Shown here piece after piece: positions 1-6,128 of a DNA stretch of 7,192 nucleotides; positions within the stretch are counted from its first letter, which is position 1; each line of letters opens with the position of its first letter. Source of the stretch: Deltaproteobacteria bacterium (GTDB taxonomy: Bacteria > DRYD01); NCBI GenBank assembly GCA_028276365.1, contig JAPYWL010000055.1, positions 1 through 7,192 on the forward strand, given 5' to 3'. The notes below the pieces were generated by a model. It saw only the letters and a program-made list of their open reading frames with translations. It was not told the DNA's origin and made no database searches. The position numbers were made by a program, and so were the translations under genes.

Positions 1-237
1 GACAATACCCATAAAGGTAGAATAGATTTAACAGTAATAGTGGATAGGAGTATAGTGTATATAATAGAGGTGAAGGTAATAGAAAGAGAAGAGGAGAAAG
101 GTAAAGCGATAAAACAAATTCAAGAGAGGGAGTATTATAAGAAGTATATGAATTATGAGAGGGTGTATATAGTAGGAATAGAGCTAAATAGGAATAAGAA
201 GAGGATAGTGAATTATGAATATAAAAGGATGAAATAG
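1..237 (+). CDS. C-terminal part of AAA-ATPase-like / PD-(D/E)XK nuclease-like protein, cut by window edge
   Basis: The reading frame is open from base 1, so the gene starts left of the window; the GTG at 40 is an internal Val codon, not a start. The visible 78 residues match the last 78 of the complete paralogue at 3636-5162, with two differences that I can see (His for Asn and Thr for Ala near the left edge). The piece holds the nuclease-like core: GRID with Asp at visible residue 9, then a hydrophobic strand ending in EVK (Glu 23, Lys 25), the D...ExK pattern of the PDDEXK_9 family that is often fused behind an AAA-ATPase-like domain. The ATPase half is not in the window, so I cannot say whether this copy is intact. 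It ends in TAG, 25 nt before the first possible start of the next gene, which suggests one transcript. The biochemical role of this family is not established; the nuclease label rests on fold assignment and motif only. Confidence 0.88.
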   Translation, partial: DNTHKGRIDLTVIVDRSIVYIIEVKVIEREEEKGKAIKQIQEREYYKKYMNYERVYIVGIELNRNKKRIVNYEYKRMK

Positions 238-299
238 AGTATTTTTTAGTTGGATAATATTATTGATGTTGTATTCATATAATAGGTGGTATAAGGGTC

Positions 300-304
300 A
301 GGAG
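300..304 (+). promoter_or_regulatory. Ribosome binding site that favours the start at 311
   Basis: AGGAG stands 6 nt before the in-frame ATG at 311. The earlier in-frame starts, TTG at 263 and ATG at 266, have no purine-rich site at a proper distance. The same arrangement is found in copy B (site 5225-5229, ATG 5236). The site lies inside the longer reading frame, so it decides between two protein lengths but does not prove the shorter one. Confidence 0.5.
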
Positions 305-310
305 ATGAAG

Positions 311-1117
311 ATGTTAAGGACAAAGTATATATCGCCGACATTTAGGAATATGAGATATAAAGTATGGATGATAAACGATGTGATAAAGAGTAAGGGAGAG
401 TTGATATGGGGAGATGAAAAATTCAGCCCATTCCTCCCTATTGATTTAAATGTAGCAGCGCCATCCCCTTTTAAGGAGGATATATTTTTAGATAGTGATA
501 ATCAAAATAATCTATATGAGAGAGTAAAGATAGTAGTAGGGGAACCAAGTAATCCAAATCCAGATGTATTACTATATAAAAATAATACTCAATATGATAT
601 GTTAAGTCAAAAAAGTAGATATGAGAGGGATAAATTCATAGAATTTCAGGAAGCAGTGAGAAGGCAATTGAGTGTGGGCTTAGTGGAGCAGGTAAGGAGT
701 GAAATACCGATAGAAAATGGGAAGCTAGTGGAGAATGGTGGTATAAAGGAGAGTAGTTATGAAGGGATAGTGGGAAAGATAAGGGGAGTGACGTATGAGT
801 TAGTAAAGAGGTTAATAGGGTATGGAGTGATAGAAGAGGTGTATGAGGTAAGGATAAGGGATAGGGAGCTGGTTATAGAGAATAGGAAGTATATATATCA
901 TAGGGTGAGGATGACGCCAGTGTTTAAGGTGCCAAGAGAGATAAATAATAAGGCATACAAAATAATAGATGATACAGATGTAAGTTTGACAATAGTTTAT
1001 AAAATTAATTATGTCGTTAATATTGAGGCTAAGTATAGTAGGGAACAAACGGGAGTGGGAGTTACAGTGGTAGGAAACCCAGCATTGGAATTAAAAAGAA
1101 TAGGTTATGGAGAATAG
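311..1117 (+). CDS. Protein of unknown family with hypervariable middle (copy A)
   Basis: I do not recognise the family. From the ATG at 311 the protein has 268 residues. A longer form (ATG 266 or TTG 263, up to 284 residues) is possible and would begin MMLYSYNRWYKG; I prefer 311 because it has an AGGAG site. Numbered on the long form, three zones are visible by comparison with the copy at 5236-6015. Residues 1-61 (TFRNMRY, WMINDVI, LIWGDEKFSPF) are nearly identical. Residues about 63-169 are strongly diverged but still alignable (NPD.VLLY). Residues 171-254 (IRGVTY, VKRLIGYGVIEEVYEV, KVPREINNKAYKIIDD) are nearly identical. A short variable patch follows, and then a conserved GNPALELKRIGYGE end. 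No signal peptide, membrane helix or catalytic motif is seen; the C-terminal half looks rich in beta strands and basic residues. The position right behind the nuclease-like gene suggests a functional partner (inference). Confidence 0.85.
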   Translation: MLRTKYISPTFRNMRYKVWMINDVIKSKGELIWGDEKFSPFLPIDLNVAAPSPFKEDIFLDSDNQNNLYERVKIVVGEPSNPNPDVLLYKNNTQYDMLSQKSRYERDKFIEFQEAVRRQLSVGLVEQVRSEIPIENGKLVENGGIKESSYEGIVGKIRGVTYELVKRLIGYGVIEEVYEVRIRDRELVIENRKYIYHRVRMTPVFKVPREINNKAYKIIDDTDVSLTIVYKINYVVNIEAKYSREQTGVGVTVVGNPALELKRIGYGE

Positions 1118-1223
1118 AGAATAAGTAATTTTTGTTAGTTAATTTTCTACTTTTCGTTTATTATAAGAATATGTACTTTGTTGTATAATTTTTAGTTTTA
1201 AAAAAAGTAATATAAAATGGTAA

Positions 1224-2651
1224 TTAGGGATTAGTGCTGAGATTACTGGTCCAAGGGGAGGGTTGGACAGTATAAAGAGTAGTAGAAGTAGTTAAGGAAG
1301 AGGTAGATAAGGTAATAGTTTGTGTAGTAGGTAAAGTGTAAGAGGAAGAGGTTATATTAACATTAGTAGGATTATTGACGACATTAAAGATGTTGTTTTC
1401 AGTGAGATTAAATAGGTTGTTAAATTTGAGGAAGAAGACTTTATAAGAAGAAGGATTAATATCGCCAGTAAGAATAAAACTGTGATCAGGTGTTTCATAA
1501 TATTTTTGGTATTCATACATAAATAATTGGTTATTATTGGTATCTAATTCAAAGGAGCGGATGTGGTTTAAATTAGTATCAAAAATAATAAAGAGTAATT
1601 TATTGATAGAGGATTCAGATTTAGAGATACCGACAATAATTTGATTATTTATTTTGGAGATGTTAATATTCCTAATAATAGAGGAGGAGGAAAGAGAGAT
1701 TTGTTTAGAGGCAATGAGTCCAGGAGGTATGGAGATTTTATTAATATAGATGGAGTTAGAATTAATACCGTCAGCGAAATAAAGGTAATCATTGCTAGAT
1801 TCAGAGGTAATTAATGGGCTTTGATCTGTTAAGTATTCAGTAGTGAAACGTATATAGTTAGTAGGAATTTTAGTAGCAGATGTGAGATTAGATTTAGAGA
1901 TAATAAAAATACCAGTATTTAAAATAGAAGAGTTAGAATCAGCATTTACTAAAGTTCCGGATAAGTTAGTAAGAGTGGAAGAATAGAGATAAATAGTATC
2001 AGGGAAACCAGTAGAGGTAGGGTCTGTTTGATATTGCGATAGAATATTAAGATTATTATCTAAAACAAGGAGATAACCTTGGGAAGAAGGAGTATCTGCT
2101 CTAAGGGATAAGTAGATATTAGGGGTGTCAAAGATAATTCTGGGAAACATAGTATTATTGAAGAATAGCTGCTGTTGAAGAGAGAGGGAGGATTTATTGA
2201 TTTTGAGGATAGCGGAGTCATATTGCGTGCCAACATTACCGTTGAGGATATAGGCTGAAATAATCAATTCAGAGGAATTATCTAAAATATTAGTAGGAGA
2301 AACAGTTTGGTCATTACCTAATAGAGTAAAGGCGAAGGATGTAGAAAAAATAGAGGAGAAATTGGAAGATATTCTATGAATAATTAATTTACTAGCGGTA
2401 GCAGCATCGTATTGACCAAGTAAGTAATAATAGTTTCCGTCAAAGATAGAGGAATAGGATCGTTTAGTATTATCGATAGAGAGAGCGGGGTTAGAGAGGG
2501 AGGGACTGCTGGGGGGAGTAGGAGTAAAGATACCGCCGGAACCACCGCTGTTAAAGAGATTACATTCAAAGGAAAGGAAGAAGATAGTGAGGATGAAGGA
2601 GAAGATAATAGCGAGTAGAGTTTTATTGGGTTTTAAGTTGGAAGAATTCAT
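1224..2651 (-). CDS. Secreted, probably lipid-anchored seven-repeat beta-propeller-like protein (copy A, complete)
   Basis: The gene codes for 475 residues from ATG at 2651, chosen because AAGGAGG stands 7 nt upstream. Residues 1-30 form an export signal: Lys 7 and Lys 10, a hydrophobic stretch 12-28, then Cys 30. The residues before Cys (Ser-Phe-Glu) are a poor lipobox, so lipidation is plausible but not sure; an uncleaved anchor is the alternative. A flexible Gly/Ser/Pro/Thr tether follows (31-55). I then see seven similar segments, each a hydrophobic strand, a short loop, a second strand with a Lys or Asp, and a third strand: about 73-100, 127-165, 178-207, 219-262, 288-319, 336-368 and 391-417. 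This suggests a seven-bladed propeller, by pattern only. The tail (434-475) is Ser/Thr-rich and ends WTSNLSTNP, also in copy B. The gene converges on its plus-strand neighbour. Ser, Thr, Asn and Ile are abundant, in step with the pyrimidine-rich coding strand. Function and exact family are not recognised. Confidence 0.88.
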   Translation of the reverse strand: MNSSNLKPNKTLLAIIFSFILTIFFLSFECNLFNSGGSGGIFTPTPPSSPSLSNPALSIDNTKRSYSSIFDGNYYYLLGQYDAATASKLIIHRISSNFSSIFSTSFAFTLLGNDQTVSPTNILDNSSELIISAYILNGNVGTQYDSAILKINKSSLSLQQQLFFNNTMFPRIIFDTPNIYLSLRADTPSSQGYLLVLDNNLNILSQYQTDPTSTGFPDTIYLYSSTLTNLSGTLVNADSNSSILNTGIFIISKSNLTSATKIPTNYIRFTTEYLTDQSPLITSESSNDYLYFADGINSNSIYINKISIPPGLIASKQISLSSSSIIRNINISKINNQIIVGISKSESSINKLLFIIFDTNLNHIRSFELDTNNNQLFMYEYQKYYETPDHSFILTGDINPSSYKVFFLKFNNLFNLTENNIFNVVNNPTNVNITSSSYTLPTTQTITLSTSSLTTSTTLYTVQPSPWTSNLSTNP

Positions 2652-2658
2652 AAAAGCG

Positions 2659-2665
2659 CCTCCTT
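2659..2665 (-). promoter_or_regulatory. Ribosome binding site of the propeller-like lipoprotein gene
   Basis: Read on the minus strand this is AAGGAGG, 7 nt before the ATG at 2651. It is a near-perfect Shine-Dalgarno sequence and fixes the start of the gene. Confidence 0.85.
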
Positions 2666-2698
2666 TAGAATGTAATTATTAGGTGCCTACATTAAAAT

Positions 2699-2704
2699 AT
2701 TATA
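2699..2704 (-). promoter_or_regulatory. Possible -10 box of the propeller-like lipoprotein gene
   Basis: The minus strand reads TATAAT here, about 48 nt before the start codon. No good -35 box is found at 16-18 nt, but a run of nine A (minus strand, 2725-2733) lies upstream and could act as an UP-like element. A small dyad, TAGG-TG-CCTA at 2680-2689, falls just downstream of the expected transcription start. In DNA this AT-rich a TATAAT can occur by chance, so this is only a candidate. Confidence 0.35.
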
Positions 2705-2750
2705 GGTTTAAGACAAAAATCCTCTTTTTTTTTGAGTGTTTTTAATTAAG

Positions 2751-3540
2751 GGAGCCAAAGGGAACCAAAGGGAACTAAAGGAAACAATAAAGGAAACAAA
2801 AGGGAGCCAATTGAAGCAAATTGAAGCAAATTGGATCAAATTGAATCAAATTGAAGCAATTGAAAGTAATTGAAAGCAATTAAAGCTAATTTAAACCAAA
2901 TGAAAGCAAAGGAAGCCAAAGGAAGCCAAAGGAAGCTAAAGGAAGCTAAAGGAAGCTAATTGAAGTCAAATGAAATCAAATGAAGCCAAAAGAAACCAAT
3001 AGAAACCAATAGAAAGCAAATGAAACAAATTGAAGCTAATTGAAGCTAAATGAAACTAAAGGAAACCAAATGAAACCAATTAAAGTTAATTGAAGCCAAC
3101 TGAAGCCAATTGAAACCAATTGAACCAATTGAAGCAAAATCAAGCCAAATGAAGTTAATTGAAGTTAATTGAAGCCAAAGGAAGTCAAATGAAGCCAAAG
3201 GAACCTAAAGGAAACCAAAGAAACTCAAAAGAACCCAAAGGAAGCCGAATGAACCCAAAAGAACCCAAAAAAACCCAAAAGAACCCAAAAAAAACCAAAA
3301 GAACCCAAAAGAACCAAAAGAACCCAAAAGAACCAAAAGAACCCAAAAGAACCAAATTGAGATTAATTGAAATCAATTGAAGCCAAATGAACTCAATTGA
3401 AGCTAATTGAAACTAATTGAAACTAATTGAAAACAAAGGGAAGCAAATGAAAGCAATAGAAATCAATTGAAATCAAAGGAAACTAATAAGAAACCAATAG
3501 AAGTCAATTGAAACAAGTTGAAACCAAAGGAAACCAAGAG
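2751..3540. repeat. Degenerate 10-bp minisatellite, about 79 units, between divergent genes
   Basis: The stretch is built almost wholly of 10-bp units of the form (T/G/A)GAA(A/G)(C/T)(C/T)AA(A/T), such as GGAAGCCAAA and TGAAACCAAT. The phase holds over long runs (for example 2861-3120), with occasional 9-bp units that shift it, near 2851-2860 and 3121-3129. Different variants cluster locally: GGAAGCCAAA near 2911-2950, TTGAAGCAAA near 2811-2850 and GAACCCAAAA near 3250-3355. That is the pattern expected of growth by slippage or unequal exchange. The A3-A4 tracts recur once per helical turn, so curved DNA is predicted. The plus strand carries G but few T in the GAA/CCAA core, so its purine bias matches the rest of the window. 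Most frames are closed by TGA or TAA inside the units, so it is not coding. Role unknown; a spacer, curved-DNA element or protein-binding array are possibilities. Confidence 0.93.
3301..3357. repeat. Higher-order 19-bp sub-array within the minisatellite
   Basis: Here 10-bp (GAACCCAAAA) and 9-bp (GAACCAAAA) units alternate, giving a 19-bp period repeated almost without change about three times. This is the most homogeneous part of the array and probably its youngest expansion. The A4 tracts make it, with the preceding 50 bp, the strongest predicted bend. Confidence 0.75.
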
Positions 3541-3627
3541 GAATTAAAAAAAACAAAAGGAAATAAAAGGAAAAAGAGAAGAAAAAAGGAAAAGAAAAAG
3601 GGAAAAATAAAATAAGGAAGAGGAGGT
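3541..3627 (+). other. Nearly pure purine tract leading into the nuclease RBS
   Basis: Behind the minisatellite the plus strand becomes almost only A and G. Bases 3565-3607 are 43 purines without a break, and 3614-3626 are again purines ending in the AGGAGG of the nuclease gene. No -10 or -35 box for that gene is visible in this stretch. It may be a decayed continuation of the minisatellite, and it would form an unstructured, purine-rich leader in the messenger if transcription starts upstream. Confidence 0.7.
3621..3627 (+). promoter_or_regulatory. Ribosome binding site of the AAA-ATPase-like/nuclease gene
   Basis: AGGAGGT lies 8 nt before the GTG at 3636. It is a full-strength Shine-Dalgarno site and supports a GTG start, which gives the family's usual N-terminus (KKLGIGISDFKELI). 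Confidence 0.88.
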
Positions 3628-3635
3628 AATAGACG

Positions 3636-5162
3636 GTGAAGAAGTTAGGAATAGGGATAAGTGATTTTAAAGAATTAATAAAAGGAAATTACATATATGT
3701 AGATAAAACGGAGTATATATATAAGCTAATAAATAGCGGGAAGTATTATTTTTTAAGTCGTCCAAGACGTTTTGGAAAATCATTATTGCTATCAACAATT
3801 GAGTATTTATTTAGAGGAGAAAGAGAGTTATATAAGGGAATGTATATAGAAGATAAGTGGGAATGGGAAGAGACTAAGCCGGTAGTAAGGATAGATTTTG
3901 CCAAAGATATAAAAAAAAAGGAAGATTTAAAAGAGAAAATGTATCAGGAATTAAGGAAGAATTATATGTGGAATAAGTTGGAGATGCCAAAAGAGACAAG
4001 AGATGAGAGTATATTATTAGAGGAATTAATAATGAGAATAAGTGAAAGAGAGAGGAAGCAGGTGGTAGTATTAGTAGATGAATATGATAAGCCGATATTA
4101 GATGTAATAGAGGATAAAAAAGAAGCAGAAGAGGTAAGAAAAGAACTAAAAGCATTGTATTCTGTCTTAAAAGGATTAGATAGGTATATAAGGTTTGTAA
4201 TAATAACAGGAGTGAGTAAGTTTTCAAAAGTATCATTATTTAGTGGATTAAATCAGTTAAAAGATATCTCATTAGATTTAAGATATGGGAACATATGTGG
4301 ATATACGCAAGAGGAATTAGAGAAATATTTTAAGGAGTATTTAGAAGGAGTGGATTTAGAGGAAGTAAAGGAATGGTATAATGGGTATAATTTTTTAGGA
4401 GAGAGATTATACAATCCATTTGATATATTGTTGTATTTGGATAGTAAGGTGTATAAGAATTATTGGTATAAAACGGGAACGCCAAGTTTTTTAATAAAAC
4501 TAATAAAGAGTAGGAGATATGATATAACAAAATTAGAGAATATGGTAGTAAGAGAGGATATATTGGAAAAATTTGATATAGAGGAGATAAGAATAGAGGC
4601 AATAATGTATCAAACGGGATATTTGACAATAAAAGAGGTGTATAAAAAGGAATATGGAGAGGAATATAGATTAGGGTTTCCGAATAAGGAGGTAAGAATA
4701 TCGTTTAATGAGGATGTATTACCGTTGGTATTGAAAGATGAAGTAAGGGAAAATATAGCGGGTAAGATAATAGAGATATTAAAGGGAGAGAAATTAGAGG
4801 AGCTAAGAGAACAGGTAGAAGTGTTAATAAGCAATATAAGTTATGTACATTATAGGGGGGAGTCAAGTTATGTAATAGCGATATTTAGTTTATTGTATAC
4901 AACGGGATTAAATGTAATAACAGAAGATAATACAAATAAAGGTAGAATAGATTTAGCGGTAATAGTGGATAGGAGTATAGTGTATATAATAGAGGTGAAG
5001 GTAATAGAAAGAGAAGAGGAGAAAGGTAAAGCGATAAAGCAAATTCAAGAGAGGGAATACTATAAGAAGTATATGAATTATGAGAGGGTGTATATAGTAG
5101 GAATAGAGCTAAATAGGAATAAGAAGAGGATAGTGAATTATGAATATAAAAGGATGAAATAG
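3636..5162 (+). CDS. AAA-ATPase-like protein with C-terminal PD-(D/E)XK nuclease-like domain
   Basis: The protein has 508 residues, a normal full length for this family, and starts at GTG behind a strong RBS. Residues 1-210 form the AAA-ATPase-like domain (PF09820 type): GISDFKELI...YVDKT at 7-24, a Walker A-like RPRRFGKS at 42-49, a Walker B-like VVLVDEYDKPI at 144-154, and TGVSKFSKVSLFSGLNQLKDIS at 191-212. The linker carries the family marks WYNGY (247-251), YNPFDILLYL (259-268), YWYKTGTPSFLIKLI (276-290) and YQTGYL (325-330). The C-terminus is the PDDEXK_9-like domain with Asp 439, Glu 453 and Lys 455 (GRID ... IIEVK). All key residues are present, so the gene looks intact. Proteins of this kind often occur in many copies in one genome; their cellular role and substrate are not known, and DNA cleavage is an inference from the fold. 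Arg is mostly AGA/AGG, but two of the three Arg codons in the Walker A stretch are CGT. The partner gene follows after a short gap. Confidence 0.93.
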   Translation: MKKLGIGISDFKELIKGNYIYVDKTEYIYKLINSGKYYFLSRPRRFGKSLLLSTIEYLFRGERELYKGMYIEDKWEWEETKPVVRIDFAKDIKKKEDLKEKMYQELRKNYMWNKLEMPKETRDESILLEELIMRISERERKQVVVLVDEYDKPILDVIEDKKEAEEVRKELKALYSVLKGLDRYIRFVIITGVSKFSKVSLFSGLNQLKDISLDLRYGNICGYTQEELEKYFKEYLEGVDLEEVKEWYNGYNFLGERLYNPFDILLYLDSKVYKNYWYKTGTPSFLIKLIKSRRYDITKLENMVVREDILEKFDIEEIRIEAIMYQTGYLTIKEVYKKEYGEEYRLGFPNKEVRISFNEDVLPLVLKDEVRENIAGKIIEILKGEKLEELREQVEVLISNISYVHYRGESSYVIAIFSLLYTTGLNVITEDNTNKGRIDLAVIVDRSIVYIIEVKVIEREEEKGKAIKQIQEREYYKKYMNYERVYIVGIELNRNKKRIVNYEYKRMK

Positions 5163-5224
5163 AGTATTTTTTAGTTGGATAATATTATTGATGTTGTATT
5201 CATATAATAGGTGGTATAAGGGTC

Positions 5225-5229
5225 AGGAG
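5225..5229 (+). promoter_or_regulatory. Ribosome binding site that favours the start at 5236
   Basis: AGGAG, 6 nt before the ATG at 5236, is the same as at 300-304 in copy A. Bases 5163-5240 are identical in the two copies, so comparison cannot decide between this start and the upstream TTG/ATG pair at 5188-5193. Confidence 0.5.
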
Positions 5230-5235
5230 ATGAAG

Positions 5236-6015
5236 ATGTTAAGGACAAAGTATATATCGCCGACATTTAGGAATATGAGATATAATGTGTGGATGATAAA
5301 CGACGTGATAAAGAATAAAGGAGAGCTGATATGGGGAGATGAAAAATTCAGCCCATTCTTTCCTATTGATTTAGGAATATCCCCTTATACTTCTGATCCG
5401 ATCTTTATTGCTGTACGTATATCAAATTGTAATAGAATAAAACTAAAATTAGATGATATATATAATCCGGATATAGTATTATATGAACCTGGAGATACTC
5501 AGGGAAAATTATTAAGTAATGTGAATAATAACCTTAATAATTTTGGAGAATTTAAGCAAAGAGTGGGGGCTCTGTTTGCTAACCCTAACAAAGAATACTT
5601 AATGAGTCAAGTAGTTGGGAAGTTTCCGGAAGTAAATGGTGAAATATATGATGAGGGAATAAGGGAGAAGATAAGGGGAGTGACGTATCCGTTAGTAAAG
5701 AGGTTAATAGGGTATGGAGTGATAGAGGAAGTGTATGAGGTAAGGATAAGGGATAGGGAGCTGGTTATAGAGAATAGGAAGTATATATATCACAGAGTAA
5801 AGATGACGCCAGTGTTTAAGGTGCCAAGAGAGATAAATAATAAGGCATACAAAATAATAGATGATACAGATGTAAGTTTGACAATAGTTTATAAAATTAA
5901 TTATGTCGTTAATATCGACGCTCAGTACAAAAGTAATCAACAAGGGAGGATAGTTTGGGTCGAAGTAAAAGGAAATCCAGCATTAGAACTAAAAAGAATA
6001 GGATATGGAGAATAA
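5236..6015 (+). CDS. Protein of unknown family with hypervariable middle (copy B)
   Basis: This is the paralogue of 311-1117, with 259 residues from the ATG at 5236 or up to 275 from 5188. On the long numbering, residues 1-61 differ from copy A at only three places (Asn 33, Asn 43, Phe 58) and residues 160-243 at very few. Residues 63-158 are strongly diverged and 11 residues shorter in net length, yet still share NPD.VLYE and EF...V marks, so the segment evolved from a common ancestor and was not replaced by an unrelated one. The front of the variable segment (about 5360-5420) is richer in pyrimidines than its surroundings and uses a CGT Arg codon, unlike the conserved parts. The end GNPALELKRIGYGE is shared. 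It lies directly behind the intact nuclease-like gene and is likely co-transcribed with it. No known family, signal peptide or membrane segment is seen. Confidence 0.86.
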   Translation: MLRTKYISPTFRNMRYNVWMINDVIKNKGELIWGDEKFSPFFPIDLGISPYTSDPIFIAVRISNCNRIKLKLDDIYNPDIVLYEPGDTQGKLLSNVNNNLNNFGEFKQRVGALFANPNKEYLMSQVVGKFPEVNGEIYDEGIREKIRGVTYPLVKRLIGYGVIEEVYEVRIRDRELVIENRKYIYHRVKMTPVFKVPREINNKAYKIIDDTDVSLTIVYKINYVVNIDAQYKSNQQGRIVWVEVKGNPALELKRIGYGE

Positions 6016-6128
6016 AATATTAGTGTAGTTATATATATTTTTGATTACTTATTAAATAAAAACAATCTTAAGTAAAATTTTCATATGTAAAAAGATCTTA
6101 TTTTGTTTTTTTATAATTCTATAGTGAG

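Larger units (their letters stand above)
1..2281. repeat. Copy A of a tandemly duplicated three-gene module
   Basis: This stretch aligns with 4926-7192. The offset is 4925 at the nuclease end, 4898 at the end of the second gene, 4905 at the stop of the minus-strand gene and 4911 at the window edge. Similarity is uneven: about eight mismatches by eye over the first 262 bp, a strongly diverged stretch inside the second gene, no obvious similarity in the short convergent spacer, then moderate similarity through the minus-strand gene. The true unit is longer than the part seen here, because its left end is outside the window and copy B is cut on the right. Confidence 0.9.

Noticed and set aside
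40-42. GTG as start of a small 65-residue protein
   Set aside because: It matches an internal Val of the complete nuclease-like protein, and the frame is open and homologous upstream to base 1.
812-1048. Minus-strand frame with a close match at 5704-5943
   Set aside because: The similarity follows from the conserved plus-strand gene in which both are embedded; the peptide is low in complexity and has no RBS.
3185-3376. Minus-strand frame giving a Phe/Gly/Leu-rich hydrophobic peptide
   Set aside because: It is the complement of the same minisatellite units, with no RBS and no independent sign of coding.
3159-3380. Plus-strand reading frame of 73 codons rich in Lys, Pro, Glu and Asn
   Set aside because: It lies wholly inside the 10-bp minisatellite, exists only because the local units lack TGA/TAA, has no RBS, and its peptide is just the unit read in three successive phases.
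2751-3540. CRISPR array or replication iterons
   Set aside because: There are no longer identical repeats with unique spacers, no cas genes, no Rep gene and no DnaA-type boxes; units of 10 bp without spacers are a minisatellite.
6016-6128. Bidirectional terminator between the convergent genes, and its counterpart at 1118-1223
   Set aside because: T-runs occur (such as 6106-6112), but I could not find a GC-containing hairpin before them; in AT-rich DNA the runs alone are not enough.
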